Assembly (NCBI GenBank): GCA_036852015.1
Contig: JAANDG010001194.1
Span: forward strand, 248,001-312,000
Length of the DNA: 64,000 nt
Direction: 5' to 3'
Source: Pelodera strongyloides
Lineage: Eukaryota > Nematoda > Chromadorea > Rhabditida > Rhabditidae
The notes under the pieces were generated by a model. The model had not been told where the DNA came from. It searched no databases and saw only the letters and a program-made list of their open reading frames with translations. Position numbers and translations under genes: made by a program. Below are positions 1-11,500 of the stretch, piece by piece. Position 1 is the first letter of the stretch, and every line of letters starts with the position of its first letter.

Positions 1-822
1 AATTAATGAAGACAATTTCTGTAAATATTTTTTTGCCGGGAAACTACGTCATTTGTGCAGCCTATAAATATTAGCTTAAGTAATTTGGTCGTGAGTTATT
101 AGTTTGTTGTTTATGTGGTTAGATGTTAGCTATTATTTTGGATTGTAGATTTACATTAGTTTCTTAGCTATTCATACAACGTTTAGTTTAACCACATTAC
201 ATAGTTTGATTGTTGTTAACCTTATAGTTATGTAGGTACTCCGCATTACAGTTTGATTGTTGTTAACCTTATAGTTATGTAGGTACTGTCTTTATTCTTA
301 TTACAATATTGCTGCACTCAATTTGCTGACATATTTTTTTAAAGTAGCGCTTAACCTGTTTGCACATAGCAACCTATTTAACATTTTCATGTTGTGCTAT
401 TGCGTGTTTCGTGTTTGCCGTATGCCTAATTTTGCAGTGTGTAATAATAAAATATATTTTCTAATTGCCTTCTGTATTTGGTGTAAGGTTAATATTGTTT
501 ATTGTATTATTTACAGGAGGGAGCGGGGTGGGTGCGGCCCTGCTATTTTTGAGGTGTTTTCAAAAATACGTCGCGGCTACCGTAGCCAAATACCGTGCCG
601 CACGGTATCCGACCCAGCTAGAAAACCCGATCCGCGATGCGGATCGCGGATCGGTTTTTCTGGCTGGAACGGGACCCGGTGCGTTTGGGTACCAGAGCCT
701 CTTTTCGTATTTTTTTGTTGAGACCGACCGGTAATTCGCTTTAAAGGTCATAAAATGAGACCGTTATTATAATGTTTAATCGGGTACTTCCACGAGCAGG
801 GCAGATCACAGACCGAGCGCTA
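1..822. other. gene-free AT-rich flank
   Basis: I see no supportable exon on either strand. The stretch holds a tandem duplication (194-287) and, at about 600-750, the remains of a palindromic repeat whose end reads CCGGTAATTCGCTTTAAAG, matching the arm of the foldback family found elsewhere in the window. The open frames across 323-750 come from this repeat. Confidence 0.5.
194..287. repeat. tandem duplication, about 45 bp unit x2
   Basis: Two adjacent near-identical copies (194-240 and 244-287), both starting CATTACA and ending TATGTAGGTACT. The second lacks two bases after CATTACA. No coding content. Confidence 0.85.
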
Positions 823-1411
823 TCAACTAAGTACTTCTATCGTGAAATATACTACCTTTGTAGTTCCCATAATCGTGACATCGTCGTTTTTCGGGCACAA
901 ATGAATGGGCGGGAATTCCTTATCGATAACAGCATCGTCTACCAATCCACACAAAGGAATTGGCATATCCAAGGACCGCTGCCAGGCAGCCTAAAATAAA
1001 ATATTACAATTAATTATGTAGTCACTACATATATGAAACAAAAAAAACGTACCGTCAGGTTCGATGCATGGAAAAATAATATGAATTATCGAATTATCAA
1101 CTGATCATTAGCTACCTTGAAAGGCTCTATGTGCCACAACCGATGGAGCCTCCGACTTGATAACACGTGAATTATAAAAGTGTTATTCATCCATTCAAAA
1201 TAAAACAAAAACATACCGGTGCTGCCTCGCTCCTGTACTTATTGTATTGTGCTTCAATCGTTTTGTACACGGCAAGCACTTGTGCTTCATCAGCGGGCGC
1301 AGGTTTGAATTCCACGTAGACACCACTAATACTCACTTCCTCGCCGTCATCTGATGTCTGAAATTTGAGAATTTAGGTGCTCGCTAGGACGGATTATGCT
1401 CCTTGTTTGTT

Positions 1412-1504
<93 letters not shown>

Positions 1505-2053
1505 AGATTTTTTGTTGACAAATATCTATACACATAATGTAGTCAAGGCCATGCCAAAATATTAGAAACGACCAAGCGGCAATACAGAACACAAAATATT
1601 ATCAGAATTGGTATTATAATAGGCCCCGCAATAAACTTGATTGATGATTTAATGGACTGTCCGCGTGAATAAATATTTCCTTTAAAAGAATAATAAACTC
1701 CCCTACCGAGACTGATGGCTCTTTTTCCTCCTTCGTCTTTGATGCGGTGCGCGCCCTTGCATTCGACTAAAATGAAAAGAAAGATCAACATGAGAAATAA
1801 GAATGATACAGGTCCCTGGATTCTACATGATTAAGGCTATGTGTGATGATTGTATGTTTGAATACAGTTGTAATAATCATATACCATTCATATAGTCAAT
1901 ATAGTGTGAGCGCCGTTAGATCCGAGAGTCAACCACAAGTCGGAGAACACCCAAGAGTATAGGCAGTGCATAACATACTTAGCTCCCAAAGTAATAAAAA
2001 AAAGTACTGAGCAAAAAAGTAACCTGATTCGTTTCTCGAGCCTTTGGACGCAT
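823..2053 (-). CDS. small unidentified basic protein, four exons
   Basis: Exons on the minus strand: 2053-2024, 1766-1707, 1357-1217 and 990-823. All introns have GT-AG ends and phase 0, so the frame is continuous. The protein starts MRPKARETNQ, continues with a Lys/Arg/Glu-rich segment of about 20 residues and an acidic turn, then has a segment containing VYVEFKPAPADEAQ and a C-terminal part with LDMPIPLCGLVDD. Length is about 132 residues if the last exon reads through to the TGA at 825-823. The last exon also has a plausible donor at 856/855, so a further exon is possible, but I found no good acceptor. A TTTTTCAG acceptor ends 14 bases before the ATG (AG at 2069-2068), a typical spliced-leader site. 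I do not recognise the family. No signal peptide or membrane segment is visible; a nuclear role is only a guess from the basic N-terminus. Confidence 0.6.
1415..1503. repeat. poly-T run of 89 bases in an intron
   Basis: An uninterrupted T run inside the intron between exons 1357-1217 and 1766-1707 of the small minus-strand gene. Runs this long are often mis-sized in assemblies. Confidence 0.9.
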
Positions 2054-4435
2054 TATAATAAAAGAACCTGAAAAATAGCACGGTAAACAAGATAACGGCA
2101 AGAAGGAAACGGTTACGAAGAAAGCAAACATCACTGGCGTGCATACAGTTTACGAAAACAAGTTATTTACTTGTCATGTAGATCTAAAATATATAAAATG
2201 AGCAAACAAACCATCCAATGGTCGGAGTTCAAATTTCACTTCAAAAAGGCACAGTGCGTGCAACTTTCCTCTGCATGTATTACCTAAGCAGTCCGTCTGT
2301 AGTATAGCCTCATGTACGGTATACAAGCACTTATAATCGAGAACGAATATGTACTGTAATACAACAGTGCGCACGCGACTACCGTACACAGTAGCAGTAT
2401 TGCTTCGGAAGTACTAAAAAAATCAGCTGCTTAATAATACTCATCTATATAGAAAGCGAGATGATACTTCAATTTCCCATCACGGTAACTTGCATCATCA
2501 CTTACTGTGTTTGTGTATTGAATGTGAATTTGTGCATCACTGCTAAAAAATATCGAAAATATTAATCAACCCCATTAATCACCTAACTCTGGGGATCATT
2601 TTCATCCCTTTGAAAGTGGGTCAAAGTCGGACAAATTCTTTCCAAAACGATAACAAATACAAAGCACTGATATACCTCTTGCTATAATGTACATAATCAC
2701 CTCTACAAAACACTGCCCGATCAACGCTTTTACAATTCCCTGTGTGAAGTTTCAAGACCGCTTTCGATCTTTCGTAATCACTCCCACATCGACACACATT
2801 TTATTTATTTATATATTTATTAAATAACACCACAGGGTGTGCATCACAATGAAATGATGAAAAGAAAGTAGTATATAACAATATAACTCGTCGTGTTGTC
2901 GTTGATTAGCAAACAGGTGATTTGATAATAAAACAATGGAAATCAAGCGTAATGTATAAGTAATGGTGTCGGGCATTTCAAGTTTTGCAAATATTTGCCG
3001 CGATCGTATGATATGTGGGCGATATTGTATTGTTACCTCAAAAAATGGACCACATAAGTAGCAATCCTATATTATCTCTCCAGGTCAAATCGTTATGTAT
3101 TCTCTATAGAAACTGAAGTATCATGTATTAGCTAATATGCCATGGCTAATAAATGATAAAAACATAACACTAACTGGTTTTCTATCAATAAAGTACTGTC
3201 AAGGCCATAAACGAGAGAGAACTATCCGATCCGTGCACGAAAAGTTACTAGAACAACCACATGGCATAGTGATTCACCTTTTATTTTCCTATTACCTATT
3301 AGTCTATTATACTTAAAGGGAATATGTAGGCACTCAAAATGAGCAAAACAACTGCGAAACTAGAGTTTCCACACCAGACATGAATTTAAGTAGGCGACTG
3401 AATATGTAAATTCGAATATTCTCATTTGCATGCAAATATGTCGCTGTTGCATGCTATATGCCGATGTATGCACATATGCTAAATTTTTTGCTCCATCAGC
3501 ACTGCCGTGTAAGCCAGGGGGTCAAATAACGCGTTTACTATGGAAACGATGAACTTTGAAAATCATTTTCTTTTAAATGGGAAACTTTTAACCATTTTTG
3601 TTGTTGTTTCCTTAATGAGGAACACATATTCTATTAATACAGCTTAACTTCAAAAAGGGCATACATATTCCCTTTAAAGCTTGTAAAATTCGCCCTACAT
3701 AAATAATGGCCCTTGGTCCGGTATCAATTACACTATTACACACACGATTGGATCTAAGGTAAACAAACTAGGATTTTATTGATGTTATAAATCTATTGCT
3801 CCCAGTGATTGTCACCTTCTTGCTAGATATCTTTCTGATGTATTTTTAGTTTATTTCTTAGGTTTGGCTAACCACTTTACAATCTACAACATATATCAAA
3901 CCATACATACAACTTGAAACCCACTTCACGTAGCCAGTAATGCACATGACCTTCAATACATATCCAAAGAGGAGAAATTTCTACTCAACAGCAGTAAAAA
4001 ACATTTAAAAACAGTTTAATGAAAACATCATACTTCACAAAAAATTGGATGAATTCGCTGAACTTCCCAGTTTCAGTATCTTGTTCCATTCGTCAAACGG
4101 CCAAGCTACGCTATATCAACAATGTGCCAGGATTAATATCCAGCGGTTCACTTCTTACCACTAACTACCTTTCTTACCTAACAGTTCCTTAGACATGGTA
4201 TCATATTACTTACTACTCATGGCATACACATCATCATCCGACCATCATTATACTAATCTAAATATAATCTTTTTATACTAATTTTTTATGGGAGTCACGT
4301 CAGACAGCGAGAGAGCCCTAGTAGATAACATCACAAATAATATGTTTTGTGTCGTTAGTTCATTTTCTTTCTCGATCAGAATGCCCATAATATTGGTTCC
4401 TTGTTCACTTTATCAACAATAAACTTCAGGCAACA
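2054..4435. other. intergenic region between divergent genes
   Basis: AT-rich sequence between the 5' ends of the minus-strand gene and the plus-strand lectin gene, so it should contain both promoters. I searched for splice-flanked coding segments on both strands and found none I could support. No clear TATA box can be assigned among the many AT-rich tracts. Confidence 0.4.
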
Positions 4436-6919
4436 ATGCTAGTATTCCTTACACTACTTTCGATATGTGGAGCCCAGTTTGTGAGTGATTTTTGGCTTTT
4501 TTTTTGCAAAATCAAAGCGCTACAGCTCATTTGCAGCTCAAAGACGAGTTATATATTATAGGAACAAGAAAACCTCACTAATTAAATTATGTAGTTTCAG
4601 TTCCGGGAGGATTTCTTCTCCAATCAATATCCCCAAAACTTTGAGGTATGTGTATCATGCCCATAACTATAGGCTAGGTCGCACACCGACAGTGGCTCAT
4701 CACGCAGTTCGGCTTAGCGATAACCGTTGATAACGAGCATACAATCTTTTTGTCTTCCGCTTTACTTCGGTGTACACTGAGTATAAAGTATTCATATAAT
4801 TATTCAGTATAAAGTATTCATATAATACATAAGGGATAGTGGCTATATCACATAGCATAGCTTGCACACATCTGTTTGACGTTAGTTGTTTTCATCCTCG
4901 GAGGCACACCTTTTGTGGCTCCGAGGTGATTCTATACATTACTTAATAAACAATAATTAAACATACAATATAAATTATTTTCAGTCACGGATTCACGATC
5001 TAGAAGCACGTATGCGAGGCTTTGATGAACTTCAGAGAAAAGTCGACTTCATGCAGAAACAGGTCGGAACCGTAGTATTCAAATTAATGTAGAATACATG
5101 GAATCAGTTACTCACAAACGGGTTGGCCCATTGGGGAGCATTAGAATCAGAACTTCACAATTCTCGCACAATTCTCGCACAATTCTCTTAAAGGGGCTCA
5201 CCAGAAAAACAAAATTTTGCTAGTTTACCATAAGTCAGGAGTTACAGTTATACATAAAACAAGAGTGCCAGTTTTTTCTAACAACAATAACTGACCTGAG
5301 GTTGTACAAACTTCCCCATGCAACTTGTAATATATAAAACGCATTTAGCTCCAAGAACTCCAAGGAGCACTACACTCCGATTGGGTCCAATCTGACAGCG
5401 GTTCCAAGTACAAAGTATTCGAGAATAGAAGGACATGGCAGGAGTCACAGGTACTGTAGTACGGTAGTAAGACAAGGCAGGAGCCACAGGTACTGTAGTA
5501 CGGTAGTAATACTGTAGTACGGTAGTAATACTGTAGTACGGTAGTAAGACTTCCACCTTACTGGGATCCCATCCGGGAATTGCACAAAGCGAAAAATCAT
5601 ACCCCGAGGCATTGAGCAATAATACGAAGAAGTTGGTACATGACTGACTGTAAGTGTAAGTTTTGGACATGTAAATGCCAAAGAATTCGGAAGTATATGC
5701 TCTAATCTGACTGAAGTGCTGAAGGCAAAAGATTGACAAACTTTTCAATTCAGAATACCTGCAAAACATTCAACGGTCAACTCGTTGTGATCGACAGCGA
5801 AGACAAGAACAAATACATAAATGGTGAGGATGTTCGAATTCCTGTAGAATCATAGAATGCGTCAGTCAGAAGCGAATTAGCCCAGGGAGCATTAGCATCA
5901 GAACGTAGTCTCTCCCAATTCTTTTAACCGGGACTGTGGACCGCTGGTGCGCCAGAAGTGTGCTACCAGTGCGCAAAAACTTCCCGTTTCGCTAGTTCGG
6001 CGGTCCTGGAATACCGCATTCCTGTCGCCCACCACCTAAAACGCAAGTATTTTTTGTGAACGTCACTGACGAAAGGCGGCGTGCAAGCGGCAAAGCGTGC
6101 ACGCCATAACCAAACGGCGCGCCAGTGTTCCCACGCCGTGTTCACGACGTAACGTTGCCGTTTGCACGCCAATTTTCACGGTGGTCTAAAGTTTCACATC
6201 TACAGATCTCCTCTCCAACTCCTCGAATACGGTCGATTTCGCATGGATTGGAATGAAAACAAAGGCAGAAGTGGTCAACTCAAAGGCAGCAAAGTTTTCC
6301 AACTTCGCCGATGATGTACAGGTGAGCAGAGAAATAAACTACATTAGGAAACATCAGATCAAGCGAAACGAATTCACCGTGGTTGTATAGAATTTCACGG
6401 GGAATTCAATGCTATTCTATTTGAGACTAATTTTCACGGAAAAGATCAGCAGACCTTTAACTAAGTACCTCATGAGACTCTCTCATAAGAGAGAAAGCGC
6501 CACGCGTACAGAACTTCTACTCATAGGTTAGCATTTACTGTATCCAACAATGACCAATGCACTAACAAACACGATCTATCTCGAACCTCGAGTTTAATTA
6601 TTTAAAGCGAACTAACGGCCGGTAACGCATTACAGATAACTGCATTCCTATGTATTTATGCTAGCAATAAACGGGGTCGAATTTTTATTCTAATAATGCT
6701 CGTTTGCATGTAATGCAGAGCACAGTAATGCAGTTCTTTGACATGCATTTCAAAAACCGGCCGTTATTTCGCTTTAAATCGAATGAGTAATATCTTTCCC
6801 TACTCAACACCCTATTTTAGATCGACGGATGCGCAGTGATCGACAAGTCCGGTATGTGGTCGATGCGCAGTTGCACACAGCAGAGACCATTTATATGCCA
6901 ACAACTTATCGCAGTATAA
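4436..6919 (+). CDS. secreted C-type lectin with coiled-coil neck, seven exons
   Basis: Exons: 4436-4480, 4601-4645, 4985-5062, 5349-5450, 5754-5823, 6206-6321 and 6821-6919. All junctions are GT-AG and in phase, giving 185 residues. Exon 1 encodes a signal peptide (MLVFLTLLSICGAQF). Exon 3 encodes an amphipathic helix containing LEARMRGFDELQRKVDFM, a likely short coiled coil. Exons 4-7 form a C-type lectin domain with WQES, then NTCKTFNGQLVVIDSEDK, FAWIGMKT, and the ending GMWSMRSCTQQRPFICQQ. Four cysteines (NTC, DGC, RSC, FIC) fit the two conserved disulfides. No EPN or QPD sugar-binding motif is visible, so calcium-dependent sugar binding is doubtful. The protein is probably secreted; many nematode relatives act in immunity or cuticle biology, but nothing here fixes its role. 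An ACTTCAG acceptor ends 7 bases before the ATG, which suggests spliced-leader addition. The family call is firm; the exact ortholog is unknown. Confidence 0.9.
4773..4826. repeat. short tandem duplication in lectin intron 2
   Basis: Two copies of CAGTATAAAGTATTCATATA-like sequence lie in tandem in the intron between 4645 and 4985. Non-coding. Confidence 0.6.
5434..5548. repeat. tandem repeat copying the end of lectin exon 4 and its splice donor
   Basis: The last bases of exon 4 plus its donor (GGCAGGAGTCACAGGTACTG) recur about 42 bases downstream as GGCAGGAGCCACAGGTACTG. They are followed by three more copies of the short unit ACTGTAGTACGGTAGTA. The first donor (5451) keeps the reading frame into exon 5; the second (about 5493) is a decoy. 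Confidence 0.85.
6062..6180. repeat. GC-rich imperfect palindrome in lectin intron 5
   Basis: GC-rich stretch with GGCGTGCAAGCGGCAA near the start and GTTGCCGTTTGCACGCC near the end, flanked by TTTTCACG. A relative lies at 63183-63290. It is far more GC-rich than the surrounding intron. Confidence 0.75.
6603..6778. repeat. foldback element, CCGGCCGG family
   Basis: Palindromic element with arms starting TTTAAAGCGAA and ending CGGCCGTTATTTCGCTTTAAA, in intron 6 of the lectin gene. It belongs to the family also found at 9500, 11788, 13724, 27944, 37126, 39177, 49297, 52387 and 57377. Confidence 0.85.
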
Positions 6920-8582
6920 ATTACTACTCAAATGTGTATAGATGAAATGTCAATCATTATAAACTGTAGAATTAACGTTCATTTCTCTATGGAAACGTTT
7001 CACCGCAAAAAGCAATACCAAACAAAGAAAAACCATTCCATATAAAAACAATTACAAACTCCAACCTTCCTTCTTGAACCGCATATACCCATATACCACG
7101 GACACAAACAAATTACCAAAACTTTATTCATTCATTTATACTGTACAAAATACTACATTACAAGTACATCGCACAGCAATAGTTCAGAATGAGCAGTCGA
7201 ATATGTATATTATATAACAATGACGTAGCTCGATATTGGCAGAAGTTAAGGGCATGGGAGCTATATTTGACAAAAACGAAGCGATGCGGCGCTGATGAAA
7301 CTCCGCGGTTGCGCCGCGCACCTAATGCGAAAAAGGCTGCGCGGCAAAAAAACATGGCGCCTAGCGCCTTTGCTACACTTTGCAGCATGTAGTAAACCAG
7401 TGGCCTTATGCACGAACGCTGGGAGTTTGTTCCCAGCCTTCCAGTGGGAAGTGAGACTGCGGGAGAATTATTGGGTCGTATTGGGACCAAATTCCCCAAC
7501 CGGAAAGGGTCCCACTATTCGTGCATACGGTCACACTGGTCACAGGACAGTACGTCAACTGGGAACTCAAATATGGGCATAACAGTTCCACCTATCCATA
7601 ATATATTACCAATATTCAGAAAAGTACTACCCATAACACTAACTAGATAATACCAGTGGTGAGAACGTAACAAAATCTTCGACTATAACCTAACCCTAAT
7701 GAGAAAATAAGAAAATTGCAATTATGTTGAGTTGAGAAGAAAGGGCAAAACATTATATAACAAACAGGATTTCTACGTAACGAAAAGGCACAGAGCATGA
7801 AGGGAAAATTCGTCATGACGATAAACACTCTATGAAGCCATGGGCGAGAATTACGTTTCGCAAACTTAAATAGCTGTAAACTTCCACTCCAGTGCTTCAC
7901 AAAGCTAATGAATACAATCTAATGTATTTGCGATAAAAACTTCCTAATGCTAATATTCTAAAAACTCAGTTTCTATGAAAACTGATACCTACTTACAGGA
8001 CAAACATTATGTGAGAACTGTTAAAAATTAATCATTCACCAATACAGCAAAGGGACTGACGAGAACATTACTAAAATTTACGTCAGCGTTTCAATCATAC
8101 GCCGTAAGTTTAAATTATCGTAGATACATCTTACGATCTTACAAGCTTACTTGGGCATTTAGTTAGCGTATATTACCTTTTAGCGGTAGGGGCAGACAAA
8201 GTGCTAAGCTTACACCGTAACGATCATTCTAAACGACACCGAAAAATTAGTAATTATATTATTCTCAGAGAAAAGACCTTAGACCGATAGACTGAGAGAG
8301 CACTAATAATCCATAATACCCTACCCAGTCTGCAAGAAACCTGTATAAGTAAAATCTCAAGGCATCTTGCACAAATTTAACTCTACAATCATTAAATAAG
8401 AATCTGAACAAAAGTAGCACAACATTAAACAACCTATCGACAGAATGCTAGCGCAATGGCGAGCATAGAAAAAAGCGCTTGAAAAAACGTCAAAAACGCG
8501 TATACTATATAATACGTATAACTTTCACTGTCTACCCTAGAATACTAATAATAATAAAATATATAAAACAATAAAAACCCTA
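6920..8582. other. convergent intergenic region
   Basis: Lies between the stop codons of the plus-strand lectin and the minus-strand carrier gene. Apart from one foldback element (7404-7545) I see no coding exon; the short open frames at 7158-7650 lie on that element and its flanks. The remainder is AT-rich. Confidence 0.5.
7404..7545. repeat. palindromic repeat with GTATGCACGAA ends
   Basis: Begins CTTATGCACGAACGCTGGGA and ends CTATTCGTGCATACGGTCAC, so the arms are inverted. A shorter relative lies at 59975-60068 (GACCGTATGCACGAATAGTG to GCATACGGTCACTG). Confidence 0.75.
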
Positions 8583-11500
8583 TTAGTTTGTGGTCGTCTG
8601 GAACCTCGGCAAAAACAGTCCAAATTTGTGTTCGATACCCGAGAATGTAGCAGCTGCCAGCTGAAAAAAAATAAGCAATGTTTTCTGCGCATGTACTTAC
8701 GACTAATCATTTAGCTCAGGCTCGGGCGCTTAATTACATGGTCCGCATAAAAAAATGCACACCATTTAAGTTTTCAGAATCCCACTTTGTACAAAATGTA
8801 AACATGTAAGAGTCGGTCAATTTGTTATTTGTTATTTGTAAACAGCACACAAACCATTTCAGAAAAAATGTTCATCTTTCACAGTGCGATCGATTGATTT
8901 AGATAAAAATAAACATAACTGAATAACCAACCTTGTATCCTCCAATATGATCCGGATTGACCGATGCTTCGTCTGACAGTGTCTTTTGGACGGAACTCTG
9001 AAACACAGAAATTAGAAGAAAGCCACATCTTATGCTAATGTAATAATGCCGGCGTAGAATCTACTAGTACACGAGTGACGCGGACACCAAAATACCTGGT
9101 CTGGTGATATGCTCCAATCATCACCAGAACATAAACTACGGGCAAAATATCAGTCCGAACGAATTGCCGAAAAAATCAGTAAAATAGTATAAATAAAAAT
9201 AATATACTCAATCGGAATAGTGAATATCAAAAAAAAGTGAATACCTCCGATCCAGTCGGTCTGGTTCCTCCAAAGTCGACGTAGAACAGTCTCTGAAGCA
9301 CTTCGTACGCCAAAAGAGTGACTGCAAATTGGGGAGACGAACGACAGATACGGGCGGCCGTTCCCTTCCAGAAAGCCGAGAAACCCTCCTCTTTCATCAC
9401 CTTTGTCGCACAATCTAAATAAATATAGACATCTTAAAGATACTAACATAAAGAAATACACATAGCACGTGAGTAGATGCAAGCGGGTTTAAACACTTCA
9501 AAGCGAAATACCGGCCGGTTTTTCAAACGCATCGAGTACCCCGTGTTTCCTATGCTTCACAAGCAAATGAGCATAAATTTGAATAAAAAATAGAGCCCAA
9601 TAGACCCCTTTTAGCATAACTGCATAAGAATGCTGATATTTGAGATGCGTTTCAAAAACCGGCTGGTATTTCGCTTCAAAACTAATAGACGCTTTGTTCG
9701 TGGATAGGCTCATAGATCGTGCCCAGTCCCCGCTCATTTCTGCTTTTTAGCTGTTTCCTAGAAAACGGATTATCGAGGGCTACTATACGAACTAATGATG
9801 CATCAAAGAATATATCTATATCTGCTGCGATATATCCATGAATATAGCACAATACCACAAGGGGTATATCAAAGAAACTCAAGAATCAGGGCGGTCCGCA
9901 GCTCAATATTTTTTGGAGGTGGTACCGTTACACGCTTTCGGCGAGAGATGATTTAGGCTAATTTGTATTGTGCATTACGAATTGGACTTTGACAGCTGTT
10001 TTGGGGAGGTGTTTCACCGACTGTAATCGTGTTGAGACCCCGGGGGTTGTCATCCGCATTCGACAGGGTGCCTTATGCGATAACAAGGATATATTATTGG
10101 TATATATCCAAGATTGTGATTGAATCACCAAATTCACACTTTCAGGGCACGCCTGGAGCGTATATTTGAAACACGAACCGATCCGTCACGCAAAATTTGA
10201 GAAAGAAGATTAACATTACCAAAAAAAATCACTCACCAACTAATCCCGTGTACGATGTCTGTCCGGCCCTAGCGGCCACCTGTAGCCTAGTCTTAATGAC
10301 GTCGGCTGGGGTGACAAGTCCTGCGGCTGGCACTCCGGCAATGAAAGCAGACACAAATAGAGAACCAGGACTGTTCATTCCCTAAATTAGCATACACAAA
10401 TGAGAGTAGGCCAACCCGAAATCGAGTTTGACGAACGTAACCCATTCAGATGAGGACGACAGTTAATCCGTATCTGTTTATATTAGGGTAGCCATTTGGC
10501 TTACGGTAGCATTTAATGAGAATGAGAGTTTATTTGGCTTATCAAAGCTTGCCCTATTACGGATATCCACCAAACATGTTAATATAAGTTCCCTAGGCTA
10601 AGCTACGAAATATATTAACCAAATAAATCCTGAACCAACAAACATACATCCTCATCTGCCGTGGCCAACTTTGCATGTGCGTACGCTGGGAAGTAAATTG
10701 CTGAGAACGGTACGTCTCTAAAAGAAATCTTACACATGAAAAGAGTCTACATCCATGCAGGCATCATCAGCACATACAGCACAAATTCTGGTAACATATT
10801 GACGCCGGCACGAAACTAATGCGGAAACCGACTCGACATTTATGTAGGGCCGGTAGAGCGTGAAACACGCATCTTTCTCTTCCCTGATCACGATTATTCA
10901 AGGAACGAAACTAAGAAAAAAAAGATGACTGGACTTGCCTAAGAAAACAGGCACGGGCGCCCTTGTACAAACCGAGGAAGCCGAGTTCCTTCAGTACTGA
11001 TCCAACGCCTACCTGAAAAATATAAGATCACGAAATAAACGATTGGTTAAAATACAGAAAGTTCGCAAAAAAACCGGAATAGATACCTAATAATACCAAG
11101 TCTTGCTCTATAGACGAGTTTTAATATAAGAGGCTAATAGTTACTTAGATGATTAATAAAACACAACCAACCAACCCTGTGCGTCGGATTCTGTATCTCC
11201 CCGGCCACTTGCAGTCGAATCTTGACTATTTCCAGTGGATTTGTGAAGACAACCTAACAACATTGAAAGGTTCGAGAAAATAAAAAGAAAGTAAGAAAGC
11301 AAATTTGCTCCGAAACTACAAAAGTAAGAAAGCAAATTTTCTCCGAAACTACATAAGTAAGAAAGCAAATTTGCTCCAAAACTACAAACTACATGCTACG
11401 CACAATGTCACAAGTCAAGAAAGGCCACCGCCACGGCCATACTGCAGCGCAAAATACAAATCCGAATCAATCTACTAATTCTAACCAACCTGAGAGGCTC

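Noticed and set aside
560..751. Open frames at 323-751 on both strands
   Set aside because: They overlie an inverted repeat with the CGCTTTAAAG arm; no splice sites or codon pattern support them.
1410..1592. Poly-Lys open frame
   Set aside because: Translation of the poly-T run.
5278..5769. 163-codon minus-strand open frame
   Set aside because: It runs antisense over two lectin exons and a tandem repeat; the plus-strand lectin model explains the conservation and splice sites.
7158..7650. Overlapping open frames on both strands
   Set aside because: They are products of the palindromic repeat at 7404-7545 and its GC-rich flank, which also appears at 59975 without a gene.
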